DNA from: Paraburkholderia sp. BL10I2N1
GTDB lineage: Bacteria > Pseudomonadota > Gammaproteobacteria > Burkholderiales > Burkholderiaceae
Reading direction: 5' to 3'
Length of the DNA: 64,000 nt
Assembly (NCBI RefSeq): GCF_004361815.1
Contig: NZ_SNWA01000002.1
Coordinates: 1,922,001 to 1,986,000, forward strand
The translations under genes and the position numbers were made by a program. Position 1 is the stretch's first letter. Every line of letters starts with the position of its first letter. Positions 44,986 to 54,167 of this stretch are shown here, piece by piece. The notes beneath the pieces are model-generated. The model was not told the origin of the DNA and ran no database searches. It was given only the letters and a program-made list of their open reading frames with translations.

Positions 44986-45409
44986 GGATGGCCTCGCGGA
45001 TACGGTGATAGGTGGCGCAGCGGCAAAGATTGGTGACCGAGCGGTCGATCTCTTCGTCAGTGGGCTTCCTGTTCTGCGCAAGCAGCGCGGACACGGCCAT
45101 GATCATGCCGGACTGGCAGTAGCCGCATTGCGGCACGTCTTTAGCGATCCATGCGCGCTGCACCGGATGCGAGCGATCGTGCGACAACGCCTCGATCGTC
45201 GTCACCGACTTGCCCGCTACGCTGCCCACGGGCATGACGCACGAGCGCACCGCGTCGCCTTCGAGATGAACCGTGCAGGCGCCGCACGCACCGATGCCGC
45301 AGCCGTACTTGGTGCCCGTCAGCTTCGCGGTATCGCGAATCACCCACAACAGCGGCGTATCTGGATCGCCATCGAACTCGAAGCGCTTACCGTTCAGATC
45401 GAATTGCAT
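44966..45409 (-). CDS. 2Fe-2S small subunit of isoquinoline 1-oxidoreductase/aldehyde oxidase type
   Basis: A 147-residue protein with two 2Fe-2S clusters, transferring electrons in periplasmic molybdenum hydroxylases. The N-terminal plant-type motif is [13 protein letters not shown] with a fourth Cys in SCVMP; the C-terminal cluster motif is CGYCQSGM and [15 protein letters not shown] lies seven bases before the ATG at 45409. Because its partner large subunit is truncated, it probably serves no purpose unless another large subunit exists elsewhere. Confidence 0.88.
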   Translation of the reverse strand: MQFDLNGKRFEFDGDPDTPLLWVIRDTAKLTGTKYGCGIGACGACTVHLEGDAVRSCVMPVGSVAGKSVTTIEALSHDRSHPVQRAWIAKDVPQCGYCQSGMIMAVSALLAQNRKPTDEEIDRSVTNLCRCATYHRIREAIHAAADL

Positions 45410-45777
45410 TGAATGTCCCCTGGAAGAACGATCGGCCTGCATCGTTCGTCGCGTGAACCATGCAAGGATCGGGGGAGATTCTCGATGTCGAAAAAGGCAC
45501 TAGCAATGGCCGCAACGCCCAAAAAAGGCACCGATCGTCCCGCTCAGGGTTTCCCCCACGTTTTACACAACGCGGCTCTATAAGGGCATTTTTCCCGCGG
45601 CGCACCATCCTCTGCTTTAAGCGTTTTCAGCATAACTGTGACGGCTCTTGCTCAACGGTGCGTCATTGATGCTGTCAAAAATGATGCGTTTATCGCTGCA
45701 AAAAAGCTTGCATTTTCCGCAGAAAAAACTACCTTGATTAAACAAAATAGCTTCTGGCTCGGCACCGGAGGAGACAC
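45410..45777. other. Divergent intergenic spacer (368 bp)
   Basis: Between the 2Fe-2S subunit (minus) and the LacI regulator (plus). The part from 45660 to 45770 is AT-rich and promoter-like. It contains TGCAA-N6-TTGCA at 45697-45712. No gene seen. Confidence 0.5.
45697..45712. promoter_or_regulatory. Possible operator before the LacI gene
   Basis: TGCAAAAAAGCTTGCA: 5-bp arms TGCAA/TTGCA around 6 bases, 66 bases before the lacI-family ATG. It lacks the central CG usual for LacI-family operators, so the link is weak. Confidence 0.3.
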
Positions 45778-46797
45778 ATGCCGGCTACACGTATGATGAT
45801 TGCGCGTCGTGCGGGCGTTAGCGTGGCCACGGTCGATCGTGTGCTGCGCGACGACCAGGCCGTGCGTCCGGAAACGGCAGAGCGTGTTCATTTCGCGTTG
45901 GCGGCCCTGCGCGACGAACGCGCAAGCCGGGGTCGCCCCGCCAAAGTCACTACGTTTCGCGTGGCCTTCGTTCTCCCTCAGGTCAATTCGCGGTTCCTCG
46001 ATCACGTTGAGCGCGATATCGCGCTGTCCGCCAGCTTCTTTCGCGAGCACCGCATCATTCCGTCGTTCTACCGCTGCGATTTTTCCAGTCAACGCGACAC
46101 TGTTGCGTTCGCAGAACAGGTGATCGATTACGACGCGCTGGTGCTCGTGCCGCTCGACTACCCCTGGGTGCAACGCCTCATCGAGGATATGAGCGATGCA
46201 GGCGTGCCCGTGGTCACGGTGTTCTCCGATCTGCCTGGAAGTCGCCGTGCTGCATATGTCGGCGTCGATAACCGGATTGCCGGACGCACCGCCGGACTGT
46301 TGATGGGTCGCTTTCTCGGCTCTCGGATCGGCACGGTGGCGGTGCTATCGGCGTCGTCGCGCCTGCACGATCAACTGGAACGACGCACCGGCTTTTCGCA
46401 GGTACTGGAAGAGGACTTTCGCAACCTGCGCTGGATTGCCGAGCCGGACTTCGCTGAAGACGACGATGGCGCAGGGCTCGCGGTGCAGGGCCTTCTCGCA
46501 CGTCACGCGGATCTGGTCGGCGTCTATGCGACGGGTGGCGGCATCTCCGGCATCGCGACGGCATTGCAGGAATCTGGCGACAAGGCGCACTTCGTTCTGA
46601 TCGGTCACGAATGCACCGCGGAGACCCACGCGCAGTTGTCCGAGCGCGCCATCGACGTAATCCTCGATCAGGATGTGCGCGGCATTGTTCACTGGGCCGG
46701 CGTTGCCGCCATCAATTTTCTTAACGACGTGCGTGGCGCGCTCGCCATTCCGACGCCGGAAACCCGAATCTATCTTCGTGAGAATGCGCATGCCTGA
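45778..46797 (+). CDS. LacI-family transcriptional regulator
   Basis: A 339-residue repressor. The N-terminal helix-turn-helix reads ATRMMIARRAGVSVATVDRVLRDDQAVRPETAERV; the rest (60-335) is a sugar-binding periplasmic-like domain, with VIDYDALVLVPLDYPWVQRLIEDM and GGGISGIATALQE typical of members that sense a sugar or polyol. GGAGG precedes the ATG. It heads the operon of the ABC importer, 114 bases upstream of the binding-protein gene on the same strand, and probably controls it in response to the imported compound. Confidence 0.92.
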   Translation: MPATRMMIARRAGVSVATVDRVLRDDQAVRPETAERVHFALAALRDERASRGRPAKVTTFRVAFVLPQVNSRFLDHVERDIALSASFFREHRIIPSFYRCDFSSQRDTVAFAEQVIDYDALVLVPLDYPWVQRLIEDMSDAGVPVVTVFSDLPGSRRAAYVGVDNRIAGRTAGLLMGRFLGSRIGTVAVLSASSRLHDQLERRTGFSQVLEEDFRNLRWIAEPDFAEDDDGAGLAVQGLLARHADLVGVYATGGGISGIATALQESGDKAHFVLIGHECTAETHAQLSERAIDVILDQDVRGIVHWAGVAAINFLNDVRGALAIPTPETRIYLRENAHA

Positions 46798-46911
46798 AGC
46801 TCGCGATCCGCGGACTGCTTTCTGAATCCGTTGGAGCCGAAACACAGCGCCCGGCGCATGGACGCTGATTGACGTCAGGTTGGAGACCCAAGAGAGACAA
46901 GGAGAAGACAT

Positions 46912-48243
46912 ATGTTACGTCTTACGTCAGTAAGGGTGATTGCGGCGGCCATCCTATCGCTAGGACTCGGCATCGCAACGGGCGCGCATGCGCAGGGCAA
47001 GCAGTTGACACTGTGTTGGGCGGCCTGGGACCCGGCCAACGCACTAGTCGAACTGTCGAAGGATTTCACGGCAAAAACCGGCATCAAGATGAAGTTCGAG
47101 TTCGTCCCGTGGACAAGCTACGCCGACCGCTTCATTAACGAACTCAATTCGCACGGCAAGCTCTGTGATCTGATCATCGGCGACAGCCAGTGGATCGGCG
47201 GCGCGGCGGTGAACGGTCACTACGTCAAGCTCAACGATTTCTTCGCGAAGAACAAGATATCCATGGACGACTTCGTGCCCGCGACGGTCGTCGGTTATTC
47301 TGAGTGGCCGAAGAACACGCCGAACTATTGGGCGTTGCCGGCAATGGCCGATGCGGTCGGCTGGACCTATCGCAAGGACTGGTTCGCTCGGCCGGAGCTG
47401 CGCGCCGAGTTCAAGCAGAAATATCACCGCGAACTCGAACCGCCGACCACCCTGGATGAACTCAAGCAGACCGCCGAGTTCTTCCAGAGACGCAAGATCG
47501 ACGGCAAGACGGTGTACGGCGCCTATATCTTTACTGAACGCGGTTCGGAAGGGATCACGATGGGCGTGACGAATGCGCTCTACAACTTCGGTTTCGAATA
47601 CGAGGACCCGAAAAAGCCGTATCACCTTGACGGCTTCGTGAACTCGCCTGGGTCGATCAAGGGCCTCGAGTACTACAAGGCTCTCTACAAGTGCTGTACG
47701 GCGCCGGGCATGACGAACGCGTACATGCAGGAAGGGCTCGATGCATTCAAGTCTGGCCAGGTCGCCATGCAGATGAACTGGTTTGCGTTCTTCCCAGGAC
47801 TCTACAAGGACCCGAATGTCGGTGGCGACAAGATCGGCTTCTTCGTGAATCCGCGTGAGAGCAAGCAGTTCACGCAGCTGGGTGGACAGGGCATCTCGGT
47901 TGTGTCGTACTCGGACCACAAGGAAGACGCGCTTGAATACATCAAGTGGTTCGCGCAGCCCGACGTGCAGAAGAAGTGGTGGCAGTTAGGCGGTTATTCG
48001 GCGGCGAAGTCCGTGGTCGACGCGCCGGACTTCCCGCAGAGCGCACCCTTTGCCCCCGCGTTCCTGAAGTCGATGGCGATCGTCAAGGACTTCTGGGCCG
48101 AGCCCGCCTATGCCGAACTTCTGCTCGACATGCAGAAGCGCGTGCATGACTACGTGGTGGCCGACAAGGGTAGCGCCAAGGAAGCGCTCGATCTGCTGGT
48201 TAAGGACTGGGACAAGGTCTTCAAGGCCGAGGGCAAGTACTAG
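46912..48243 (+). CDS. ABC transporter sugar/polyol-binding protein
   Basis: A 443-residue extracellular solute-binding protein (family 1). The signal peptide is cut after Ala-His-Ala (about residue 26). The mature protein opens KQLTLCWAAWDPANALVELSKDFTAKTGIKM, and hinge blocks such as GDKIGFFVNPRESKQF and GYSAAKSVVD fit the fold. Long, family-1 binding proteins of this kind go with polyol, glycerol or disaccharide importers. It is the first gene of the eight-gene unit that also has two permeases, a small membrane protein, two ATPases, DhaL and DhaK. Substrate unknown. Confidence 0.88.
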   Translation: MLRLTSVRVIAAAILSLGLGIATGAHAQGKQLTLCWAAWDPANALVELSKDFTAKTGIKMKFEFVPWTSYADRFINELNSHGKLCDLIIGDSQWIGGAAVNGHYVKLNDFFAKNKISMDDFVPATVVGYSEWPKNTPNYWALPAMADAVGWTYRKDWFARPELRAEFKQKYHRELEPPTTLDELKQTAEFFQRRKIDGKTVYGAYIFTERGSEGITMGVTNALYNFGFEYEDPKKPYHLDGFVNSPGSIKGLEYYKALYKCCTAPGMTNAYMQEGLDAFKSGQVAMQMNWFAFFPGLYKDPNVGGDKIGFFVNPRESKQFTQLGGQGISVVSYSDHKEDALEYIKWFAQPDVQKKWWQLGGYSAAKSVVDAPDFPQSAPFAPAFLKSMAIVKDFWAEPAYAELLLDMQKRVHDYVVADKGSAKEALDLLVKDWDKVFKAEGKY

Positions 48244-48309
48244 CGCGGTTCTGGACTGAATCGGCGACGCTCGGCCAGATCGTCGCTGGTTCGCTTAGAG
48301 GAGTCGGGC

Positions 48310-49266
48310 ATGTTGGCAAACAAGCCTTTTCCACCGCAAGGTCTTGAGTCCCGCGCATCAGGACGCGTTGCGATGCGGCTGCGCGGGCTGTCGGACAGGA
48401 CCATCGCGTGGCTGTTCATTCTTCCGACCATCCTGCTGCTGCTCGCGATCAACATCTTTCCCTTGATCTGGGCGCTGCGGCTGTCGTTCACGAATTTCAA
48501 GTCGAATATGCCGAGCGTGCCGGCGCGTTTCGTCGGCATCGACAACTACGTCGATATCCTGACCGACGAAGACATCTGGTACGCGATGCAGGTCACCGCG
48601 CGCTTCGTGTTCTGGTCGGTGGGGCTGGAGGTGCTGCTTGGTTTCGGCCTCGCGTTGCTGATCAACCGGCAATTTCGCGGCCATAGTTTCTGGACCACGT
48701 TGATCCTGCTGCCGATGATGCTGTCGCCGGCGGTAGTCGGCAACTTCTGGACTTTTCTGCTGCAACCGCAAACGGGTCTTTTCAACGACATCGTGAGTTT
48801 CTTCACCGGCATCCCGCCCGGTTCGTTCCAGATGATCGGCGACGTGGCGCTCGCACCATGGACGATCGTGATGGTCGACACGTGGATGTGGACGCCTTAT
48901 GTGATGCTCATCTGCCTCGCCGGGCTGCGCTCGATTCCGGACTATATCTATGAGGCCGCCGAAGTGGATCGGGCGACCCCGTGGCGTCAGTTCTGGTCGA
49001 TCACGCTGCCGATGACGCTGCCGTTCCTGATGCTGGCAGTGCTCTTTCGCGGCATCGAAAATTTCAAGATGTTCGACATGGTGAACCTGTTGACTTCGGG
49101 CGGACCGGGGTCGGTGACCGAAACCGTGTCGATCACGCTCAAGCGTGCTGCGTTCGAAAAATGGCAGACCGGTTATTCGTCGGCGCTCGCGATCATCCTG
49201 TTTGTCACTGTTTTCGGCGCTGCGAACATTTACGTCAAGGCGCTCAACCGGGTGAAACAGCGATGA
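48310..49266 (+). CDS. ABC sugar permease, MalF-like
   Basis: A 318-residue inner-membrane permease with six predicted helices and the EAA loop YIYEAAEVDRATPWRQFWSITLP (about 212-235). MalF-type members pair with a MalG-type partner, which follows with a 4-base overlap ATGA. The helix run WLFILPTILLLLAINIFPLIWALRLSF starts near residue 35. It sits 66 bases after the binding protein. Confidence 0.9.
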   Translation: MLANKPFPPQGLESRASGRVAMRLRGLSDRTIAWLFILPTILLLLAINIFPLIWALRLSFTNFKSNMPSVPARFVGIDNYVDILTDEDIWYAMQVTARFVFWSVGLEVLLGFGLALLINRQFRGHSFWTTLILLPMMLSPAVVGNFWTFLLQPQTGLFNDIVSFFTGIPPGSFQMIGDVALAPWTIVMVDTWMWTPYVMLICLAGLRSIPDYIYEAAEVDRATPWRQFWSITLPMTLPFLMLAVLFRGIENFKMFDMVNLLTSGGPGSVTETVSITLKRAAFEKWQTGYSSALAIILFVTVFGAANIYVKALNRVKQR

Positions 49267-50216
49267 GACCGACCACCTCCCAACACTCCGTGGTGGCGGC
49301 GTCGCCGCGCGGCAAGCGGTTTGCGGCAGTCGTCGTCATCAGCTATGCACTGATTGCCACGTTGCCGATGGTGTGGATCATTCTGACGAGCTTCAAGACC
49401 CAGGAAGACGCCATCGCCTATCCGCCCGTCGTGCTGTTTCAGCCGTCGCTGGAAGGCTACGTCAATCTCTTCACGATCCGCTCGCGCCAGACGCCGGAGT
49501 TCATCGCAAGTCTGCCGCCGGCACAGACCTGGTATGAGCGCGATGTGCGCAAGCGCAATATGGTGATCGCCGGGCCGTCAAAGGTGCTGCCGCGTTTCGT
49601 GAATTCTCTTGTGATCGGTTTCGGCTCGACCTTTCTGGCGGTGTTTCTCGGTACGCTGGCCGCCTATGCGTTCTCGCGTTTCAGGGTGCCGCTAGCCGAC
49701 GACCTGCTGTTCTTCATCCTGTCGACGCGGATGATGCCGCCAATAGCGGTCGCGATTCCGATCTACCTGATGTACCGCGCGTTAGGACTTAGCGACAGCT
49801 ATCCAGGCATGATCGTGCTGTACACGGCGGTTAATGTGTCGCTGGCGGTCTGGCTGCTCAAGGGCTTCATGGACGAGATCCCACGCGAATACGAAGAAGC
49901 GGCACTGGTCGACGGCTATACGCGCTTGCAGGCCTTCGTCAAGGTGGTGCTGCCGCAGGCAATCACCGGCATCGCGGCCACGGCGATTTTCTGCCTGATC
50001 TTTGCATGGAACGAATATGCATTTGCGTCGCTGCTGACAAGCGGCGATGCGCAGACGATGCCGCCTTTCATCCCGTTCATCATCGGTGAAGGCGGGCAGG
50101 ATTGGCCAGCGGTCGCCGCCGCCACGACGCTGTTCGTGCTGCCGATCCTCTTCTTCACCGTCGTGCTGCGCAGGCATCTGCTGCGCGGCATCACCTTTGG
50201 AGCGGTGCGCAAATGA
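49263..50216 (+). CDS. ABC sugar permease, MalG-like
   Basis: A 317-residue permease. The start overlaps the stop of the previous permease (ATGA). The EAA loop is EEAALVDGYTRLQAFVKVVLPQAITGIAA (about 220-248). Six helices predicted. A long periplasmic loop (TIRSRQTPEFIASLPPAQTWYERDVRKRNM) after helix 1 is a feature of glycerol/polyol-type permeases. It ends in ATGA shared with the next small gene. Confidence 0.9.
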   Translation: MRPTTSQHSVVAASPRGKRFAAVVVISYALIATLPMVWIILTSFKTQEDAIAYPPVVLFQPSLEGYVNLFTIRSRQTPEFIASLPPAQTWYERDVRKRNMVIAGPSKVLPRFVNSLVIGFGSTFLAVFLGTLAAYAFSRFRVPLADDLLFFILSTRMMPPIAVAIPIYLMYRALGLSDSYPGMIVLYTAVNVSLAVWLLKGFMDEIPREYEEAALVDGYTRLQAFVKVVLPQAITGIAATAIFCLIFAWNEYAFASLLTSGDAQTMPPFIPFIIGEGGQDWPAVAAATTLFVLPILFFTVVLRRHLLRGITFGAVRK

Positions 50217-50407
50217 AACGAGAAACTGCTCGGTTGCGTGGGCGTCTGCTGCGTCGCGGCTATAGCGAAGGCGCGTCGACCGTGCTGATCGGCGTCGGCG
50301 TGGCGATGCTCGTGCAGCCGTTTTCGCTCGCGCTCTTCACCTGGTCGTTTCCGGTCATTCTGGCGGGAGCGCTTGCGTTCGTCGTCACCAGCCATTTTCC
50401 TGACTGA
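50213..50407 (+). CDS. Small membrane protein of the ABC operon
   Basis: A 64-residue protein starting on the ATGA overlap with the MalG-like permease. It has a basic N-terminus (MKRETARLRGRLLRRG) and two hydrophobic stretches (STVLIGVGVAMLVQ and WSFPVILAGALAFVVTSHF). Translational coupling supports that it is real. In glycerol importers of the GlpSTPQUV type a small membrane protein (GlpU, DUF2160) lies at a similar place; this could be the equivalent, though it is shorter. Confidence 0.7.
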   Translation: MKRETARLRGRLLRRGYSEGASTVLIGVGVAMLVQPFSLALFTWSFPVILAGALAFVVTSHFPD

Positions 50408-50410
50408 GCC

Positions 50411-51514
50411 ATGTCCACGATCGTTCTAGCCAACCTTCATAAACGCTTCGACGATTTCGTCGCGGTGCGCGACACCAGTCTGACGATCAACGCGGGTCGT
50501 TTTGTCGTGCTGCTCGGTCCTTCTGGCTGCGGCAAGACGACGACGCTGCGGATGATCGCCGGGCTCGAATTGCCGACGTCAGGCCAGATCCTCATCGACG
50601 GCGAAGACGTGACCGCATTGCGCGCGCGACAGCGCGACATCGCCTTTGTGTTCCAGATGTTCGCGCTGTATCCGCATATGACCGTGCGCAACAATATCGC
50701 TTTCCCGCTGAAAAACGAGCACCTGTCGCGCAGCGAGATTGCGAAGCGGGTGGATGCGGCCGCCCGCATGCTGAGAATCGGCGACATTCTCGATCGCAAG
50801 ACCGGTGGCCTGTCGGGCGGCGATCGACAACGCGTCGCACTTGGGCGCGCGATCGTGCGGCAGCCGAAGGCATTCCTGATGGACGAGCCGCTCGGCACGC
50901 TCGATGCCGACTTCCGCGAGCTGATGTGTCTTGAACTGCGCAAGCTGCACAACTCGCTCGCCGCGACGACGGTGTACGTCACGCACGATCAGAGCGAAGC
51001 GATGGCGATGGCCGACGACATCGTCGTGATGAACAAGGGCGAAGTGCTTCAGGCTGGGGCGCCGCATGAGATCTATCACTTCCCTGCAACCGTATTTGTC
51101 GGCAACTTCATCGGCAGTCCACCGATGAATTTTCTGCCGGTCGATGGCGGCATCGCTGCCGGTCACGAGCAGGTTAGCCTGCTGGGCACGGCCGTTCCCG
51201 TGCCGCGTTGCGATGCGGCCGCTGCGCGCGTGTTGCTGGGAATCAGGCCGGAACATATCGTCATCGACGGGCAGGGCCCGCTGCGCGGCAAGGTCATCGC
51301 CGACGAATATCTCGGTTCTCATCAGGTACTCGTGATTGAAACCGCGTTGGGCGTCGTGCGGGTGCGGGCCGGCAAGGACGATGGCCTCCCTGCTGGCTCC
51401 CCGGTTGGCCTGTCGTTCCGCAAGGAGCGCACGCTGCTCTACGACGCGGAAACAGGGCGCCTGCTGCCGGGCGCCGCACATACGATTCCCGCAAACGGAG
51501 ACGCTCATGGCTGA
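50411..51514 (+). CDS. ABC transporter ATPase 1, GlpS-like
   Basis: A 367-residue ATPase of the MalK/UgpC type. Walker A GPSGCGKTT (36-44), a variant signature LSGGDRQRVALGRA, Walker B FLMDEPLGTLDA and the switch His in THDQSEA are visible. A C-terminal regulatory TOBE-like domain follows. Pairing with a second ATPase gene in the same operon is the layout of the GlpST glycerol importer. Its end overlaps the next gene by 8 bases. Confidence 0.9.
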   Translation: MSTIVLANLHKRFDDFVAVRDTSLTINAGRFVVLLGPSGCGKTTTLRMIAGLELPTSGQILIDGEDVTALRARQRDIAFVFQMFALYPHMTVRNNIAFPLKNEHLSRSEIAKRVDAAARMLRIGDILDRKTGGLSGGDRQRVALGRAIVRQPKAFLMDEPLGTLDADFRELMCLELRKLHNSLAATTVYVTHDQSEAMAMADDIVVMNKGEVLQAGAPHEIYHFPATVFVGNFIGSPPMNFLPVDGGIAAGHEQVSLLGTAVPVPRCDAAAARVLLGIRPEHIVIDGQGPLRGKVIADEYLGSHQVLVIETALGVVRVRAGKDDGLPAGSPVGLSFRKERTLLYDAETGRLLPGAAHTIPANGDAHG

Positions 51515-52535
51515 GATCGAATTGCGCAACGTATCGAAGCGCTTCGGCGACATCGTCGCAGTGGACGACCTGTCGATCGATGTCAAGGACGGTGAGTTTC
51601 TCGTGCTGCTCGGGCCGAGCGGTGCGGGTAAAACCACGACGCTGCGCCTGATCGCCGGGCTCGAGCGGCCCGATACTGGCGACATGCTGATCGACGGTGA
51701 GGTGGCGACAGGCGTTCACCCGTCCGACCGCGATGTCGCATTCATTTTCCAGCAGTACTCGCTGTATCCGCACCTGACGGTGTTCGGCAATCTGGCCTTC
51801 CCGTTGCGATCGCCGAAAAGGCGCACTAACGAAGCCGAGGTGCGTGCGCGTGTGCAGGCGGTGGCGGAGATGCTGCATATGGAATCGAAGCTCGAGAACA
51901 TGGCGACGCATCTCTCCGGCGGCGAGATGCAGCGCGTCGCGATCGGACGCGCGTTGGTGCGGCAACCAAAGGCGTTCTTGATGGACGAGCCGCTCTCGTC
52001 GCTCGATGCGAAGTTGCGGGAAGAATTGCGGATCGAGTTGAAGCGCCTGCATCACACGATCGGCGCGACGATCATCTACGTCACGCACGACCAGGTGGAG
52101 GCGACGACGCTCGCGGATCGCATCGGCATTCTCGAACACGGTCGTCTGGTGCAACTGGGTACGCCGCGCGAGGTGTATGGCAATCCCGTTTCGCTGGGCG
52201 CCGCGCAGCGTCTCGGTTCACCGCCCATCAACCTGTTGCCGCCCGCGCTGTTCGATTCCGCGGTGGTTCCGGCGGGCACCGCGACCGTCGCGATCCGACC
52301 GGAGGACATCGTTTTGCACGACGGCGATGCGCTTGATGCACGCGACGCGCTGAATCTGAAAGTGCTCGAATATTCGCCGCTGCGGCATGTGTTGATTCTC
52401 GATCGCGAAGGAACAGCGGTGGTGGCGACAACCCTCGTCGAACGCAATTTCACTCCCGGGCAGTCGGTGGGCGTTTCACTTCCACCGCGCAGCCTTCTCT
52501 ATTTCCGCGCCGACGGCAGGAGGATTCCGGCATGA
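51507..52535 (+). CDS. ABC transporter ATPase 2, GlpT-like
   Basis: A 342-residue MalK-type ATPase with Walker A GPSGAGKTT, signature LSGGEMQRVAIGRA, Walker B FLMDEPLSSLDA and switch His in THDQVEA. The start overlaps the first ATPase by 8 bases and the end overlaps dhaL by 4. The two ATPases differ enough (LSGGD versus LSGGE) to form a heterodimer rather than being duplicates. Confidence 0.9.
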   Translation: MAEIELRNVSKRFGDIVAVDDLSIDVKDGEFLVLLGPSGAGKTTTLRLIAGLERPDTGDMLIDGEVATGVHPSDRDVAFIFQQYSLYPHLTVFGNLAFPLRSPKRRTNEAEVRARVQAVAEMLHMESKLENMATHLSGGEMQRVAIGRALVRQPKAFLMDEPLSSLDAKLREELRIELKRLHHTIGATIIYVTHDQVEATTLADRIGILEHGRLVQLGTPREVYGNPVSLGAAQRLGSPPINLLPPALFDSAVVPAGTATVAIRPEDIVLHDGDALDARDALNLKVLEYSPLRHVLILDREGTAVVATTLVERNFTPGQSVGVSLPPRSLLYFRADGRRIPA

Positions 52536-53164
52536 ACGGTAAAACGGTCATGGCGTGCATCGACGCCGCATACGCATCCCTGAAAGAGCACACAGACGAA
52601 ATTGCCTTGCTTGACCAGCAGATCGGCGACGGTGACCACATCTTCAATCTGCTGCGCGGCATGGAGGCGCTGCTCGCCGTGCGCACGGAAATCGAAAGCG
52701 AGGCGTTCGGCCCTGCGCTTGACATCGCAGCGAGCAAGGTGCTGTCGACGGTGGGCGGGTCGTCGGGGCCGTTGTTCTTTTCGCTGCTAATCGGCATGTC
52801 AAAGGCAACCGCGGACAATGCGATGGATGTCGGCGGATTTGCGCGCTTTTTTTCAGCGGGCGTGGATGCCGTCAGTCAGCGAGGAAAGACGGGCGTCGGA
52901 AGCAAGACGATGATGGACGTCCTGATTCCGGTCGCGAGGCGCTTCGACGAACTGGCCGCAGACGGCGCGTCCGCGCAGACGATACTCGACGCGTTGCCTC
53001 CGGTGGCCGAGGAAAACATGCTGGCCACCCGTGACATGCTTGCGACAAAAGGCCGGGCGTCGTTTCTTGGCGAGCGTTCGCGAGGACACATCGATCCCGG
53101 GGCGCGTTCCAGTCAGATCATGATTGCAGCGGTGTGTGCGCGTCTCGCGCAAAACAGAGCGTAA
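52532..53164 (+). CDS. dhaL: Dihydroxyacetone kinase ATP-binding subunit DhaL-like
   Basis: A 210-residue nucleotide-binding subunit with the metal-coordinating aspartates in DQQIGDGDH (Asp28, Asp33, Asp35) and the glycine-rich GGSSGPLFFSLL. In PTS-type systems DhaL keeps ADP that is recharged by DhaM; here no dhaM, ptsI or ptsH is nearby, so it may use ATP directly as in single-chain kinases. It begins on an ATGA overlap with the second ATPase. dhaK follows after 13 bases. Confidence 0.88.
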   Translation: MNGKTVMACIDAAYASLKEHTDEIALLDQQIGDGDHIFNLLRGMEALLAVRTEIESEAFGPALDIAASKVLSTVGGSSGPLFFSLLIGMSKATADNAMDVGGFARFFSAGVDAVSQRGKTGVGSKTMMDVLIPVARRFDELAADGASAQTILDALPPVAEENMLATRDMLATKGRASFLGERSRGHIDPGARSSQIMIAAVCARLAQNRA

Positions 53165-53177
53165 AGGAGCGGAGACC

Positions 53178-54167
53178 ATGAAAAAATTCATCAACCACGT
53201 CGACGATTTTCTCGCCGAAAGTCTGTCGGGATTCGCCGCTGCCCACGCCGACCTGGTCGTGCTCAACAACGAGCCGGTGTTCGTGAGACGCAAGGACCGG
53301 AAACCAGGCAAGGTCGCACTGATATCGGGCGGCGGTTCAGGGCATGAACCGCTCCATTCAGGATTTGTCGGCTACGGCATGCTTGACGCCGCCTGTCCGG
53401 GGCAGATCTTCACGTCGCCGACGCCGGACCAGATGATGGCCGCCGCCAAGGCAGTCGATACCGGTGCCGGGGTGCTGTTCATCGTGAAGAACTACTCGGG
53501 CGATCTGATGAACTTCGAAATGGCGTCCGAGATGTCCGAGGTGCCGAATGCGATGGTCCTCATCAACGACGACGTCGCGGTGGAGAACTCCAGCTATACG
53601 ACAGGGCGGCGCGGGGTTGCCGGTGCGGTGATCGTCGAAAAGATGGTCGGCAGCATGGCCGAAAGCGGCGCGAATCTCGAGCAATGCAAGGCGTTTGGCG
53701 ACCGGATCAACAAGCATACGGCATCGATGGGTGTTGCGTTCACCAGCTGCACGGTGCCAGCTGCGGGCACGCTGACGTTCAAGATCGGCGACGATGAGAT
53801 CGAAGTCGGCGTCGGCATTCATGGCGAGCCGGGCAGGCGGCGCGCGAAATTCGCGTCGGCCGATACGATTGCCGGGGAGTTGCTGACGGCCATCGTCGAC
53901 GATCTCAAGCCAACGGCTGGGGCGGCCTTGCTCGTGCTCGTGAACGGCCTGGGTGGCACGCCGCTTGGCGAGCTTTATCTGCTCTTCAATTCAACGCGCA
54001 CGTGGCTTCAAAAACGCGATCTGAAGATCGCACGCGTGCAGGTGGGCGCGCTAACGACTTCGCTCGAAATGGCGGGCGCGTCGATCACCCTCTGCGTGCT
54101 CGACGACGAGATGACGAAGCATTGGGACAGCGTGGTGCACACGCCGGCGCTAAGGTGGGGTGTATAG
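53178..54167 (+). CDS. dhaK: Dihydroxyacetone kinase substrate-binding subunit DhaK-like
   Basis: A 329-residue subunit that binds a short ketose covalently through a histidine (His215 in GVGIHGEPGR). ISGGGSGHEPLHSGFVG (50-66) is the family signature. GGAG precedes the ATG at 53178 and gives a standard length. Together with DhaL it phosphorylates dihydroxyacetone or, in some actinobacteria and proteobacteria, erythrulose. Being the end of an ABC importer operon, it probably phosphorylates the imported compound or its oxidised form. A hairpin follows the stop. Confidence 0.9.
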   Translation: MKKFINHVDDFLAESLSGFAAAHADLVVLNNEPVFVRRKDRKPGKVALISGGGSGHEPLHSGFVGYGMLDAACPGQIFTSPTPDQMMAAAKAVDTGAGVLFIVKNYSGDLMNFEMASEMSEVPNAMVLINDDVAVENSSYTTGRRGVAGAVIVEKMVGSMAESGANLEQCKAFGDRINKHTASMGVAFTSCTVPAAGTLTFKIGDDEIEVGVGIHGEPGRRRAKFASADTIAGELLTAIVDDLKPTAGAALLVLVNGLGGTPLGELYLLFNSTRTWLQKRDLKIARVQVGALTTSLEMAGASITLCVLDDEMTKHWDSVVHTPALRWGV

